This document shows, in pieces, positions 27,193 to 38,000 of a DNA stretch of 64,000 bases (positions within the stretch are counted from its first letter, which is position 1; the number at the start of each line of letters is the position of its first letter). Source of the stretch: Lutibacter sp. A80 (GTDB taxonomy: Bacteria; Bacteroidota; Bacteroidia; Flavobacteriales; Flavobacteriaceae). The stretch spans positions 523,501-587,500 of the forward strand of contig NZ_CP092480.1 of the NCBI RefSeq assembly GCF_022429645.1, written 5' to 3'. A program made the position numbers and the translations under genes. The notes beneath the pieces were generated by a model. The model did no database searches. It had not been told where the DNA came from and saw only the letters and a list, made by a program, of their open reading frames with translations.

Positions 27193-28626
27193 ATGAAATT
27201 TCAATTTTTTTTAATTTTTGCTTTATTTGCTTCACCTATTTTTTCTCAAAAAATTAATAAACCCAATGTACTTTTTATTATTTCAGACGATTTAACAGCA
27301 ACGGCTGTTTCTTCTTATGAAAATAATGTTTGTAAAACTCCAAATATAGATAAGTTAGCTTTTGAAGGAACACGATTCACAAAAACCTATAGCCAATATC
27401 CGGTATGTGGACCTTCAAGAGCCTCCTTATTAACAGGTTATTATCCAAGTGCAACTAAAACGTATGGCTATGTAAGTGGAAGAGAAAATATTGGTTACTC
27501 TAGAAATACATTGCCTCAATTATTTAAAAATAATGGTTATTATACTGCTAGGGTAAGTAAAATTTATCATATGGGAATTCCAATTGATATAGAAACCGGA
27601 TCAAATGGACAAGATGATGAAGCTTCATGGACAGAACGTTTTAACAGTCAAGGTCCAGAATGGAAAGCTAAAGGTGAAGCTGAATTAGTGCAAGGAAATC
27701 CCGATGGAAAAATTGAAAGAAAAGGTGGGAATGTTATGACTATTGTTAAAGCTGAAGGAGATGATTTAGCACATTCTGATGGTAAAACCGCTAAAAAAGC
27801 AATAGAACTGATAAAAAAACATAAACATGAACCTTTCTTTTTAGCAGTTGGTTTTGTAAGACCTCATGTGCCTTTTGTAGCTCCCAAAAGTTATTTTAAA
27901 CCTTATCCTTTTGAAGCAATAAAACTTCCTAAAAAAATAGATGGCGATTGGGACGATATTCCTAAACGAGGAATTAATTATGTAACCAGTAAAAATGCTC
28001 AAATGAATACAGAGCAAGAAAAGAAAGCGATAGCTGCTTATTATGCAAGTGTTGCTTATATGGATGCACAGGTTGGAAAAGTTTTGAAAGCACTTAAAGA
28101 TGAAGGTTTAGAAGAAAACACCATTGTAGTTTTTACTTCAGATCACGGTTTTCATTTAGGTGAACATGATTTTTGGATGAAAGTTAGTTTGCACGAAGAA
28201 TCTGTTAGAGTTCCTATGATTATTAAAGTACCAGGTAAAGAACCAGCTGTTTGTAATTCTTTTACTGAATTATTGGATTTATATCCAACTTTAGCATCCT
28301 TAGCTGGATTAAAAGCTTCCAAACATATACAAGGAAAAGATTTAACTCCCTTGCTTTCAAATCCCGATAAAAAAGTAAGAAATATGGCTTTTTCAGTAAG
28401 TCAAGGTGGAAAAACTTTTTTAGTTAGAACAAATAAATGGGCATACATTCAATATAATGAAGATGCATCAGCAGGAATAGAACTTTTTGATATGCATAAT
28501 GATCCACAACAATACACAAATTTAGCAGAAAACCCAAAATATAGACGTGTTGTAAAAAAAATGAAACGTAAATTAAATACTAAACTAGCTAAAATTAGAA
28601 CGAACGATTTAAATATAAAATATTAA
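27193..28626 (+). CDS. Secreted sulfatase, iduronate-2-sulfatase-like
   Basis: This 477-residue enzyme has a signal peptide at 1-19 (ending IFSQ). The formylglycine site is C72-GPSR in PVCGPSRASLLTG, with DD at 32-33, and HVPFVAP and SDHGFHLGEHDFWMK later. The latter pattern is typical of iduronate-2-sulfatase and choline-sulfatase-like S1 enzymes. It is first in the rightward arm, 59 bp before a second sulfatase. Iduronate sulfate as substrate would suit dermatan or heparan sulfate, but bacterial members act on other glycans too. Confidence 0.9.
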   Translation: MKFQFFLIFALFASPIFSQKINKPNVLFIISDDLTATAVSSYENNVCKTPNIDKLAFEGTRFTKTYSQYPVCGPSRASLLTGYYPSATKTYGYVSGRENIGYSRNTLPQLFKNNGYYTARVSKIYHMGIPIDIETGSNGQDDEASWTERFNSQGPEWKAKGEAELVQGNPDGKIERKGGNVMTIVKAEGDDLAHSDGKTAKKAIELIKKHKHEPFFLAVGFVRPHVPFVAPKSYFKPYPFEAIKLPKKIDGDWDDIPKRGINYVTSKNAQMNTEQEKKAIAAYYASVAYMDAQVGKVLKALKDEGLEENTIVVFTSDHGFHLGEHDFWMKVSLHEESVRVPMIIKVPGKEPAVCNSFTELLDLYPTLASLAGLKASKHIQGKDLTPLLSNPDKKVRNMAFSVSQGGKTFLVRTNKWAYIQYNEDASAGIELFDMHNDPQQYTNLAENPKYRRVVKKMKRKLNTKLAKIRTNDLNIKY

Positions 28627-28685
28627 TAATTGTATTTAATACGTTTATTAAATATTTTAGTACTTTTATACTATTAATATTTTTA

Positions 28686-30242
28686 ATGCTTCATAAAATG
28701 AAATTAGAATTCAGAAAAATAGTTTTACTATTTATTTTATTAGTTAATTTATGTGCTTGTAAAGAAGTGCCTACTAAAAAAAACATATCAAAACCAAATG
28801 TTATTTACATATTAGCCGATGATTTAGGCTATGGAGAATTAGGTGTTTATGGTCAAGAAAAAATTCAAACTCCCAATATTGATGCTTTAGCAAATTCAGG
28901 AATGTTATTTAAACAACATTATTCTGGAGCTCCTGTTTGTGCACCATCTAGATATATGTTAATGACAGGAAAACATGCTGGACATGCAAGAATAAGAGGA
29001 AACGATGAGTGGGCTGAAAGAGGAGATGTTTGGAATTTTGAAGCTGTAATAAATGATCCAAATTTAGAAGGTCAGCGCCCAATTTTAAATACTACAGAAA
29101 CAATTGGAAAAGTGATGCAAAAGGCAGGTTATAAAACAGCAATTGTAGGGAAATGGGGTTTAGGAGCACCTTTAACAGAAGGAATACCTACAAAAAGTGG
29201 ATTCGACTTTTTTTATGGGTATAATTGCCAAAGACAAGCGCATCAATTATATCCAAAACATTTATGGAAAAATGATGAAAAAGAATGGTTAAATAACGAT
29301 TTAATTGCTCCAGGTACAAAATTAGATAAAGGTACAGATCCTATGGATATTGCTAGTTATAGCAAGTATGAACAAGTAGATTATGCACCTGCTAAAATGC
29401 AAACAGAAGTGTTAAACTTTATTGAAGAAAATAAAGAACAACCATTTTTCATGTATTATGCTACCCCTTTACCTCATTTACCTTTGCAAGTCCCACATAA
29501 ATATATTGAAAAATATGTTGAGTTATTTGGTGATGAATCTCCTTATTTGGGAGATAAAGGTTATTTTCCTAATAGATATCCACATGCGGCTTATGCTGGT
29601 ATGATTTCTTATTTAGATGATCAAGTGGGTGAAATTGTTGCCAAATTAAAGGAATTAAATCTATACGAAAATACAATTGTTGTTTTTACAAGTGATAATG
29701 GTCCTAGTTATTTAGGTGGTGTAGATGCCGAATTTTTTAATAGTGCTAGACCTTTTAATAATAACTTCGGACATACAAAAGGTTTTACTTATGAAGGAGG
29801 TATACGAGTGCCAATGATTGCAAGTTGGCCAGGTAAAATTAAAGCAGGAAGTACAACAAATCATATTTCAGCTTTTTGGGACGTAATGCCAACACTTGGT
29901 GAATTAGTAAATGCAGATGTACCACAAGATATTGATGGTATTAGCTTTTTACCGACTTTGTTAGGAACTGAGAAACAACAAAATCATGATTTTTTATATT
30001 GGGAATTTCCTGCTCAAAAAGGGCAACAAGCTGTAAGAATGGGTAACTGGAAAGCTGTGAGAAAAAATATTTTTAATGGAAATATGACATTAGAATTATA
30101 CAATTTAGAAAATGATCCATTTGAAACAACAGATGTTGCATTAAAATTTCCCCAAATAGTATCTAAAATAGAAACTATTATGAAAAATGAACATACAACT
30201 GCAGCAATAGATAAATTTAAAATAAAACAATTAGGAGATTAG
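28686..30242 (+). CDS. Lipoprotein sulfatase (Cys-type, S1 family)
   Basis: This 518-residue enzyme carries a lipobox near residue 25 (VNLCAC-K), so it is probably anchored in the outer or inner membrane rather than released. The formylglycine site is C85-APSR in PVCAPSRYMLMTG, with DD at 45-46, GKWGLG, and TSDNGPSYLGG. The segment AGHARIRGN after the active site is typical of arylsulfatases of marine Bacteroidota. ATG at 28686 or 28698 could be the start. It is second in the rightward arm; the PL6 gene follows after 166 bp with its own control sites. Confidence 0.92.
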   Translation: MLHKMKLEFRKIVLLFILLVNLCACKEVPTKKNISKPNVIYILADDLGYGELGVYGQEKIQTPNIDALANSGMLFKQHYSGAPVCAPSRYMLMTGKHAGHARIRGNDEWAERGDVWNFEAVINDPNLEGQRPILNTTETIGKVMQKAGYKTAIVGKWGLGAPLTEGIPTKSGFDFFYGYNCQRQAHQLYPKHLWKNDEKEWLNNDLIAPGTKLDKGTDPMDIASYSKYEQVDYAPAKMQTEVLNFIEENKEQPFFMYYATPLPHLPLQVPHKYIEKYVELFGDESPYLGDKGYFPNRYPHAAYAGMISYLDDQVGEIVAKLKELNLYENTIVVFTSDNGPSYLGGVDAEFFNSARPFNNNFGHTKGFTYEGGIRVPMIASWPGKIKAGSTTNHISAFWDVMPTLGELVNADVPQDIDGISFLPTLLGTEKQQNHDFLYWEFPAQKGQQAVRMGNWKAVRKNIFNGNMTLELYNLENDPFETTDVALKFPQIVSKIETIMKNEHTTAAIDKFKIKQLGD

Positions 30243-30343
30243 TTTTAAACCAATTTCTAATTCTTATTAGAATATTTCGTTGTTCTCGTATTTCACTATT
30301 TTATAATTATAAACTATTTGTTTCTAGTAGAATAATTCATATA

Positions 30344-30368
30344 TTTGGTAAACCAAATTGGTAAACCA
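30344..30368 (+). promoter_or_regulatory. Tandem operator-like sites (TTGGTAAACCA) upstream of the PL6 lyase
   Basis: Two copies of TTGGTAAACCA begin at 30345 and 30358, period 13. The first is flanked to give the inverted repeat TTTGGT-AA-ACCAAA (30344-30357). A further ACCAAA half-site lies at 30380-30385. TTGGT/ACCAA arms resemble sites of GntR/FadR-type regulators such as PdhR. The sites lie 40-65 bp before the lyase ATG. Confidence 0.5.
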
Positions 30369-30408
30369 GTTTAAATTAAACCAAATATATTTTATACTAC
30401 TTGCAAAT

Positions 30409-33400
30409 ATGAAAAAGAAATACCTTAAACTAAGCATTATAGTTAGTACTTTATTACTAATAACGCAGATTTCAATTTCTCAAACAATTTATACAATAGA
30501 TGATCCAGAAAAATTAGAAGATCAAACTTATGTGGCAGGAGATGAAATTATTTTAGCAAATGGTATTTATAATACAGATGAACGTATAAATTTTGTAGGT
30601 AATGGTACTGCAGAAAAACCAATTATTTTTAGAGCAGAGTCTCCAGGAGGTGTAATTTTTACAGGAGGTTTAAAAATGAATATTGGTGGAGATTATGTTA
30701 TTGTTGACGGTTTTCATTGGAAAGGTGGATATGGTGCAAGTAATTTTATTCAATTTAGAAATGGCTACGATTATGCCAATTATAGTACTATCCAAAATTG
30801 TGCAATAGATGGTTTAGAAATTGAACCAGATGATAAGGTTGAAGATTTAGCTGAAGGGGCAATTACAAAACATAGATGGATTGTGTTATACGGAACACAT
30901 AATTCGGTAATTAATTGCTCTTTTATGAATAAAGAAAGCGCTGGAGCTCTAATTCTTGCTGAATATGCATATAATGCGTTTCCAAATGTTGCTGAAGGTG
31001 AGACAGAAGTAAACAATAGTTGTGAGTTAGTAGGTCACACAATAAGTAACAATTATTTTTATAATTTCGTTAAAATGGATGCTTCATTAAGTAATTCGGG
31101 AGATAGTGAAACTATAAGAATAGGTACTAGTGAATATCAAAATGTAAATAGTGGTGCAACAGTAAGTAATAATTATTTTGTTGAAGCAAATGGTGAGAAT
31201 GAAATTATTACTAATAAAAGTAAAAATAATACGTATGTAAATAACACCTTCAGAAGGTCTAGAGGATCTTTAGTTCTTAGGCATGGTTCTAGAGCAACTG
31301 TTGAAGGGAATTATTTTTTAGGAGAAAATGTTGACGGTACAGGAGGTATTAGAATTACCGATAGTTATCATAATATAACCAATAATTATATTCAAGATTG
31401 TATTACAGTTGTTGACCAGGCTAAGTGGAATAATGGAATTACTTTTATTGGTGGTAGTGCAAATGCAGACGTAGATTGTAATTCTACAGATGTTTCAAAT
31501 GGATACCAGAAAACAACCGATATTAATGTTTCTAACAATACAATTATCAATACCAACTCACCTTTATATTATAACACAGATAAAGGATCAACCGACCCAA
31601 CGGGTAATATAACTAATAATTTAATTTATTTTTCTGAAGATAATTCTAACGTATCTGATGTTGTTTCTGGAGCGTATAACGATCTTGGTAAAGCTTTAAC
31701 TTACTCAGGAAATATTTATTCTGGAACAGCATTGGGAGCAGTAAATGATGGCTTTTCATTAGCAACAGATATAACAGCTACTGAAAATGGCGAAATTTTC
31801 ACTTTTTCTGGAACTGCTTCCATAGGAAAAGGAGCGAATATGGATGCTTTTTCAATTAAAACTGACGCTATGGTTGGTTACGGAATTGGAGCTTGTTTTT
31901 TAGATGCATCAGGTACTAATATAACAGATGGAGATTGTACAATTACTGTTACAGAGCCATATGAATATTTAAATATCAGTAATTTATCGATGCTTACTTA
32001 TGAAGCAGCTTCTTATAATATTACTGTTACAGCTAATATTGGTTGGTTAGCCGAGTCTAACGAATCTTGGATAACCATTAATCCAAATTCTGGTACTGAT
32101 AATGAAATTATAACTATTTCCGTTACTGAAAATACAACTCCTGCTAGTAGAGTAGGTACCATAATTTTTAAAGGTACAGGAGAGGATGATATTGAAAAAA
32201 CACTAACAATAATTCAAGATAAACCCGATGTAACAGCTGGTTTAACTATAATTAATTCTGGTGTAAATGGAGCTCCTGTTACTATTGATTCTTTTTCTAA
32301 ACAAGAAGTAAGTGAAAGTGCTGGAAAAACAAATTATGCATCTAATTCATTAGATAAAAACACTGGTACATATTGGGTGGCAGATGACACGGATGATGAT
32401 GGTGAATATATTATTTATGACTTAGGTTCAAAATATAATTTAGATTTGATTGAGATTTCTACAAATAGTAAATCTGATGCTTATGCTTTTCAAATTTGGA
32501 TTTCTACTACAGATACAGAAGAAAGTAGCTTTACACAACTACTAACTGAAACAACTTATTTGTTTACCGAAGCAAATTCAACTGAATTTAATCAATTTGT
32601 GTTAAATGGTGAAGCTGCAACTTATGTAAAAATTATTGGTTTTGGTCGTTTTTCAAATACTAATACTGGTGAAGAAATTAAAAGTAGTGATTGGACTACA
32701 ATTGATGCTATTAATTTTTATGGTAAAGAAGAAACCAATAATACAGATGAAGAAGATGATGACAATGATGGCGTTCCAAATATAAATGATTCCTGTCCTA
32801 ATACTCCAGAAGATTCAGATGTGAATGCACAAGGTTGTTCTGAAAGTGAATTAGATGACGATAATGATGGCGTTTTTAATGATATAGATCAATGTGCTAA
32901 TTCAACTCAAGGAATGCAAGTAAATGAAGTTGGTTGTTTTGAATTACTAGCAAATAATTTTAAAATTGAGACTGTTAGTGAAACGTGTCCAACTAAAAAC
33001 AATGGAAAAATAATAATTACTGCAGAAGAAAACTTAAATTATACCACTAGTATTAATGGAAAGTCATACACTTTTAATAGTATTTTAGAAGTTGATTCTT
33101 TAGAACCTAAAACCTACAACTTTTGTATTGTAGTAGATGGAGAAAGCTTTGAGCAATGTTTTAATGCTATTGTTGAAGCTGGTACCACTGTATCCGGAAA
33201 AACGTCAATTACTTCAAACAAAGTAAAAATAGATATTGAAAAGGGTACTGCTCCTTATAATGTTTCTATAAATGGAAAAGAAGCTTTTAAAACAATGAAT
33301 ACTTCATTTGAAATAAATGTATTACCAGGAGATTTAGTTCAAGTAAAAACTAGCGTAAATTGTGAAGGTGTTTTGTCTAAACAAATAGATTTAATTGAAG

Positions 33401-33633
33401 GTATTACAGCATATCCAAATCCTACAACTGGAAAAACTATACTAAATTTACCAGTTAACATTAAAAATGTATTAGTAGAATTGTATAGTATGCAGTCGCA
33501 ACTAATTTCCTCAAAAAATTACAATGTTAATTATGGGAAAACAGCAATTTCTTTAGAAAATTTACCAACGGGAATCTACCTTGCAAAAGTTATGTTAGAT
33601 AAACCTGTAACCATAAAAATTATAAAAGAGTAG
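30409..33633 (+). CDS. T9SS-exported polysaccharide lyase family 6 (chondroitinase B/alginate lyase type)
   Basis: This 1074-residue secreted enzyme would cleave an acidic polysaccharide by beta-elimination. After a signal peptide (1-25, ending SISQ) comes a right-handed beta-helix. The PL6 catalytic pair is K270 (TNKS) and R291 (LRHG), spaced 21 as in chondroitinase B (K250/R271). Then follow a BACON domain (about 520-605), a discoidin-like domain (about 620-773), two acidic thrombospondin type 3 repeats (DDDNDG, 783-835) and a C-terminal T9SS sorting domain (ITAYPNPTTGK to the end). The start at 30409 gives the signal peptide directly; an upstream TTG start at 30358 lies inside the operator-like repeats. 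PL6 includes both dermatan sulfate and alginate lyases. The four neighbouring sulfatases favour a sulfated substrate. Confidence 0.92.
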   Translation: MKKKYLKLSIIVSTLLLITQISISQTIYTIDDPEKLEDQTYVAGDEIILANGIYNTDERINFVGNGTAEKPIIFRAESPGGVIFTGGLKMNIGGDYVIVDGFHWKGGYGASNFIQFRNGYDYANYSTIQNCAIDGLEIEPDDKVEDLAEGAITKHRWIVLYGTHNSVINCSFMNKESAGALILAEYAYNAFPNVAEGETEVNNSCELVGHTISNNYFYNFVKMDASLSNSGDSETIRIGTSEYQNVNSGATVSNNYFVEANGENEIITNKSKNNTYVNNTFRRSRGSLVLRHGSRATVEGNYFLGENVDGTGGIRITDSYHNITNNYIQDCITVVDQAKWNNGITFIGGSANADVDCNSTDVSNGYQKTTDINVSNNTIINTNSPLYYNTDKGSTDPTGNITNNLIYFSEDNSNVSDVVSGAYNDLGKALTYSGNIYSGTALGAVNDGFSLATDITATENGEIFTFSGTASIGKGANMDAFSIKTDAMVGYGIGACFLDASGTNITDGDCTITVTEPYEYLNISNLSMLTYEAASYNITVTANIGWLAESNESWITINPNSGTDNEIITISVTENTTPASRVGTIIFKGTGEDDIEKTLTIIQDKPDVTAGLTIINSGVNGAPVTIDSFSKQEVSESAGKTNYASNSLDKNTGTYWVADDTDDDGEYIIYDLGSKYNLDLIEISTNSKSDAYAFQIWISTTDTEESSFTQLLTETTYLFTEANSTEFNQFVLNGEAATYVKIIGFGRFSNTNTGEEIKSSDWTTIDAINFYGKEETNNTDEEDDDNDGVPNINDSCPNTPEDSDVNAQGCSESELDDDNDGVFNDIDQCANSTQGMQVNEVGCFELLANNFKIETVSETCPTKNNGKIIITAEENLNYTTSINGKSYTFNSILEVDSLEPKTYNFCIVVDGESFEQCFNAIVEAGTTVSGKTSITSNKVKIDIEKGTAPYNVSINGKEAFKTMNTSFEINVLPGDLVQVKTSVNCEGVLSKQIDLIEGITAYPNPTTGKTILNLPVNIKNVLVELYSMQSQLISSKNYNVNYGKTAISLENLPTGIYLAKVMLDKPVTIKIIKE

Positions 33634-33644
33634 TTGTTTTTTAA

Positions 33645-34847
33645 TTATCGCTTTCTAAATACTCCTGAAAATAATAAACCACCAATAATTCCCATTAAGG
33701 TATAAGCTACTTGTTCGTAAAGATTATCCGCAATTATAATTGATGAATTTAAAAAAGAACTGCTAAGTCCCATAAAGGATTTACTACCCGGCACAAGCAT
33801 TACAATACCTTGTGTTAAAAATACTGTTTTTGGTGTTTTTGTCATTCTATTAAAAAAATGGCTAATAGCAACAGCCATAATTGTTCCAATAAAAGTACTA
33901 AATAACACACCATACCCTGAAAATAAAACAGTAGTGAAAAACACAAGAACTCCAGTGATAACACCCCAAATCATATCTTTTTTTCGAACCTGAAAAATAG
34001 TTAAAAGACTTATTGAGAATAAAGGAATTCCGCAAAACATAATCCAATGAGGTAAATCGGAAACATGAATTAATTCCTTAAAATCAATAATGGAAGCCAT
34101 TAAAGCTAATCCTAATAAAACTCCAAAAAATTGTTTAAATAATGATATAATTGAATCAAACAATTTTGCTCCTCCAGAGACTAAGCTTTTTGACGTTATT
34201 TCTTCTAAAGAAGTCGTTATAGATAATCCAGGAATAAATATAATTATGGAAGATAAAATAAGGATTCCAACATTAAGTTCAGGAAAGACTAAATGTAATA
34301 AACTGGCTAGTACTGTTATAATAAATGAAACCAATGACTCTAAAACAGTTTCTAAATAATTAGATTTAGTAGATAAATATACAAAAGGATAAACTAAACC
34401 TCCTAAAATCAAAGCAAAAATTAAAGAAATCCAATTGGTTCCAATCATTAAGCTAAACGATGCAGCAGCTATTGCATAAGAAATTAATAAAAGAGAATGA
34501 TTCGTTTTTGTAGCTTCTTTATTGATTTTTTCTAATTCTAAAACCACTTCGGTGCTGTCAATTTCTTTTGAAATTACTTTATTGGTAACTTCATCAACGC
34601 GAGATAATCCACCTAAATTTAGAACTCCAGGAGGAATACATTCTATATAATTATAGGTTTGCTCATCTTCATAAAACACATAATTTATCCAAGTAGGTAA
34701 GTCCATAAACACACCCTTTATATCTTCTGTTTTAGATACTTTAGTTAAATAAGACTGTACTTTATAAGAAGGCACTCCATAAATATGAAGGGCTTTCCCT
34801 AATTCAATAATGTGTTTGTATTTTTCAGGAATATTCATTTGATTCAA
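33645..34847 (-). CDS. Threonine/serine exporter family (ThrE-like) membrane protein
   Basis: This 400-residue protein joins the two ThrE halves. A cytosolic N-terminal part (about 1-115, with GVPSYKVQSYL) leads into about ten membrane segments covering a DUF1212-type and a DUF3815-type region (LVPGSKSFMGL near the end). ThrE of Corynebacterium exports threonine and serine using the proton gradient; the substrate here is inferred from that family. It stands alone between the convergent PL6 gene and purL. Met1 or Met4 may start. Confidence 0.85.
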   Translation of the reverse strand: MNQMNIPEKYKHIIELGKALHIYGVPSYKVQSYLTKVSKTEDIKGVFMDLPTWINYVFYEDEQTYNYIECIPPGVLNLGGLSRVDEVTNKVISKEIDSTEVVLELEKINKEATKTNHSLLLISYAIAAASFSLMIGTNWISLIFALILGGLVYPFVYLSTKSNYLETVLESLVSFIITVLASLLHLVFPELNVGILILSSIIIFIPGLSITTSLEEITSKSLVSGGAKLFDSIISLFKQFFGVLLGLALMASIIDFKELIHVSDLPHWIMFCGIPLFSISLLTIFQVRKKDMIWGVITGVLVFFTTVLFSGYGVLFSTFIGTIMAVAISHFFNRMTKTPKTVFLTQGIVMLVPGSKSFMGLSSSFLNSSIIIADNLYEQVAYTLMGIIGGLLFSGVFRKR

Positions 34848-34973
34848 TCCAATTTAAAAATGCAAATGTAAGCTATTGAATCATATGTTTTTAAAATAAT
34901 TTATATGAATTTATGATTGTTTAAATATAGGTTTTATAGTTTGATTTTAAATAATTTACTAAATTATAAGCAT

Positions 34974-35002
34974 AAAAAAAGGCTCTCATTTGAAAGCCTT
35001 TA
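34974..35002 (-). terminator. purL terminator
   Basis: AAAGGCT (34978-34984) pairs with AGCCTTT (34995-35001), and on the minus strand the stem is followed by a T run. It lies 19 bp past the purL stop. Confidence 0.75.
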
Positions 35003-35020
35003 TTATGTAAGTATTGTTTT

Positions 35021-38000
35021 TTATTTAGTAAGCCATTTTCTTGCATTTACAAAAGCTTCAGCCCAAGGTGAAACTTCGTCTTTTCTTCCAGCTGGATAGT
35101 TTGCCCAGTTCCATTGAAAAATTGAACGCTCAATATGTGGCATCATCACTAAATGACGACCGTCTTTTGAGCTCATCATTGCAGTATTATAATCGGATCC
35201 ATTTGGGTTTGCAGGATAACCTTCATAACCATATTTAGCTACAATATTGTATTCCTTTTCTTCCATTGGTAAGTTGAATTTTCCTTCCCCGTGTGAAATC
35301 CAAACTCCTAAAGTGCTTCCAGCTAACGTAGAAAGCATTACCGAGTTATTCTCTTGAATAGTTACTGAAGTAAAATTACTTTCGTGTTTGTGAGAGTCGT
35401 TATGTAACATTTTTCCGTGAACTTCGTGTTCAGGATTTATTTCTTCTAATTCCATAAACAATTGACAACCATTACAAATTCCAACGGAAAGTGTATCTTT
35501 TCTTTTGAAGAAGTTTTGTAAAGCAGTATTTGCTTTTTCATTGTATAAAAATGCACCAGCCCAACCTTTTGCCGAACCTAATACATCTGAATTACTAAAG
35601 CCACCAACAGCACCCACAAACTGAATATCTTCTAAAGTTTCACGACCAGAAATTAAATCGGTCATATGAACATCTTTTACATCAAAACCGGCTAAATACA
35701 TGGCATTTGCCATTTCACGTTCAGAATTCGATCCTTTTTCACGGATAATAGCTGCTTTTGGTCTTGGTTTAGAAGCATCAACTTTAGGAAGTTTTCCTGT
35801 GAAATTAGTTGGGAACGTATATTTTAAAGGCTGTACTTTATAATTTTCAAAACGATCTTTAGCTAAGTTGTTTGCAGTTTGTTTATTATCTAATAAGTAA
35901 GAAGTTTCAAACCAAACGTCTCTATATTTTGCGATGTCTAATTTACAAGGTCCAAAATCTAAAGTAGCTTCATTAGTAACTGTTCCTAATTTATAAAAAG
36001 AAACATTTTGTGCATTTAGTTTATTTTCAACTAATAGATCTTCTTTCGCTTGAAAAACAATTCCAATATTTTCAGAAAATAAATATTTAATAATGTCTTT
36101 TTCTTCAAAAACAGAGAAATCTATTTTTAAGCCCAGATTGTTATCTGCAAAACACATTTCAAGTAGTGTAGTAATTAAACCACCACTTCCAATATCGTGA
36201 CCAGCAACAATTGCTTCTTCTGAAATTAATGCTTGAATGGTATTAAATGCATTTTTGAAAAATGAAGCATCTTTAATAGTTGGAGCTTCATTTCCAATTT
36301 TATTTAAGGTTTGCGCAAAAGAAGAACCACCTAATTTAAATTCGTCTTGTGAAAGATTGATATAATAAACAGAAGCACCACTTTTTTGTAAAACAGGTTC
36401 TACAACTTTTTTAATATCTGTACAATTTCCTGCCGCTGAAATAATAACCGTTCCAGGTGCAATTACTTCATCATTAGGATATTTTTGCTTCATAGATAAA
36501 GAATCTTTACCCGTTGGAACATTAATACCTAATTCAATAGCAAAATCTGAAACCGACTGTACAGCTTTGTATAAACGCGCATCTTCTCCTTCATTTTTAC
36601 AAGGCCACATCCAGTTTGCAGATAAAGAAATTCCTTTTAAACCATCTTTAATAGGTGCCCAAATAATATTTGATAAAGATTCTGCAATGGCGGTTCTACT
36701 ACCAGCTACAGGATCAATAAGTGCTGCAACCGGAGAATGTCCAATAGAAGTTGCAATTCCTTCAATTCCATTGTAATCTAGCGCCATAACACCAACATTA
36801 TTTAAAGGTAATTGTAAAGGTCCTGCACATTGTTGTTTGGCTACTTTTCCGCCTACACAACGGTCTACTTTATTTGTTAACCAATCTTTACAAGCAACAG
36901 CTTCTAATTTTAGAACTTCCTCTAAATAGGTTGAAATATTACGAATAGAGTATTCTAAATTTGAATAATCATACGTAATAGTTTTATCATTCATAATTGT
37001 TTTTGGAGAGCTTCCAAACATATCATTCATTTCTAAATCCATTGGTTTTTCACCAGTAGTTTTAGATTCAAAAGTAAAACGATTGTTGTTTGTAACGTCA
37101 CCAACTTCGTAATAAGGAGAACGTTCACGATCGGCAATTCTATGTAAATATTCAGCATCTTCTTTTCCAATAACCAATCCCATACGTTCTTGAGATTCGT
37201 TTCCAATAATTTCTTTAGCTGAAAGGGTAGGGTCTCCAACAGGTAATTTATCTAAATCTATCAATCCACCAGTTTCTTCAACCAGTTCAGATAAACAATT
37301 TAAATGTCCACCAGCACCGTGATCGTGAATAGAAACAATACTGTTTTTATCACTTTCTACCATTCCACGAATGGCATTGGCAGCACGTTTTTGCATTTCT
37401 GGATTGGAACGTTGCACGGCATTTAATTCAATACCACTAGCAAATTCACCAGTATCAGCTGATGAAACTGCAGCACCACCCATTCCAATTCTATAATTGT
37501 CACCACCTAATATTACTATTTTATCGGCATTGTTTGGTTTGTCTTTCAACGCTTGTTCAGCTTTTCCATAGCCAATACCACCGGCTTGCATAATTACTTT
37601 ATCAAAACCTAATTTTCGCGCTTGCTCTTCGTGTTCAAATGTTAATAAAGAACCAGTAATTAAAGGTTGTCCAAATTTATTTCCAAAATCTGAAGCTCCA
37701 TTTGATGCTTTTATTAAAATATCCATAGGAGTTTGGTACAACCAGTCGCGTTCTTCCATTCCGTTTTCCCACGGACGATTTTCATTTAAACGAGAATAAG
37801 AAGTCATATAAACTGCAGTTCCAGCTAACGGAAGCGAGCCTTTTCCACCAGCTAAACGGTCTCTAATTTCACCACCAGAACCTGTTGCAGCACCGTTAAA
37901 AGGTTCTACCGTAGTTGGGAAATTATGTGTTTCAGCTTTTAATGAAATTACAGATTTAAAATCTTTTTTCTCATAAAAATCAGGTTTGTCGGCAGATTTT

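Noticed and set aside
30358..30408. Longer N-terminus for the PL6 lyase beginning with TTG
   Set aside because: It would start inside the tandem operator-like repeats and bury the signal peptide; the ATG at 30409 gives a normal export signal.
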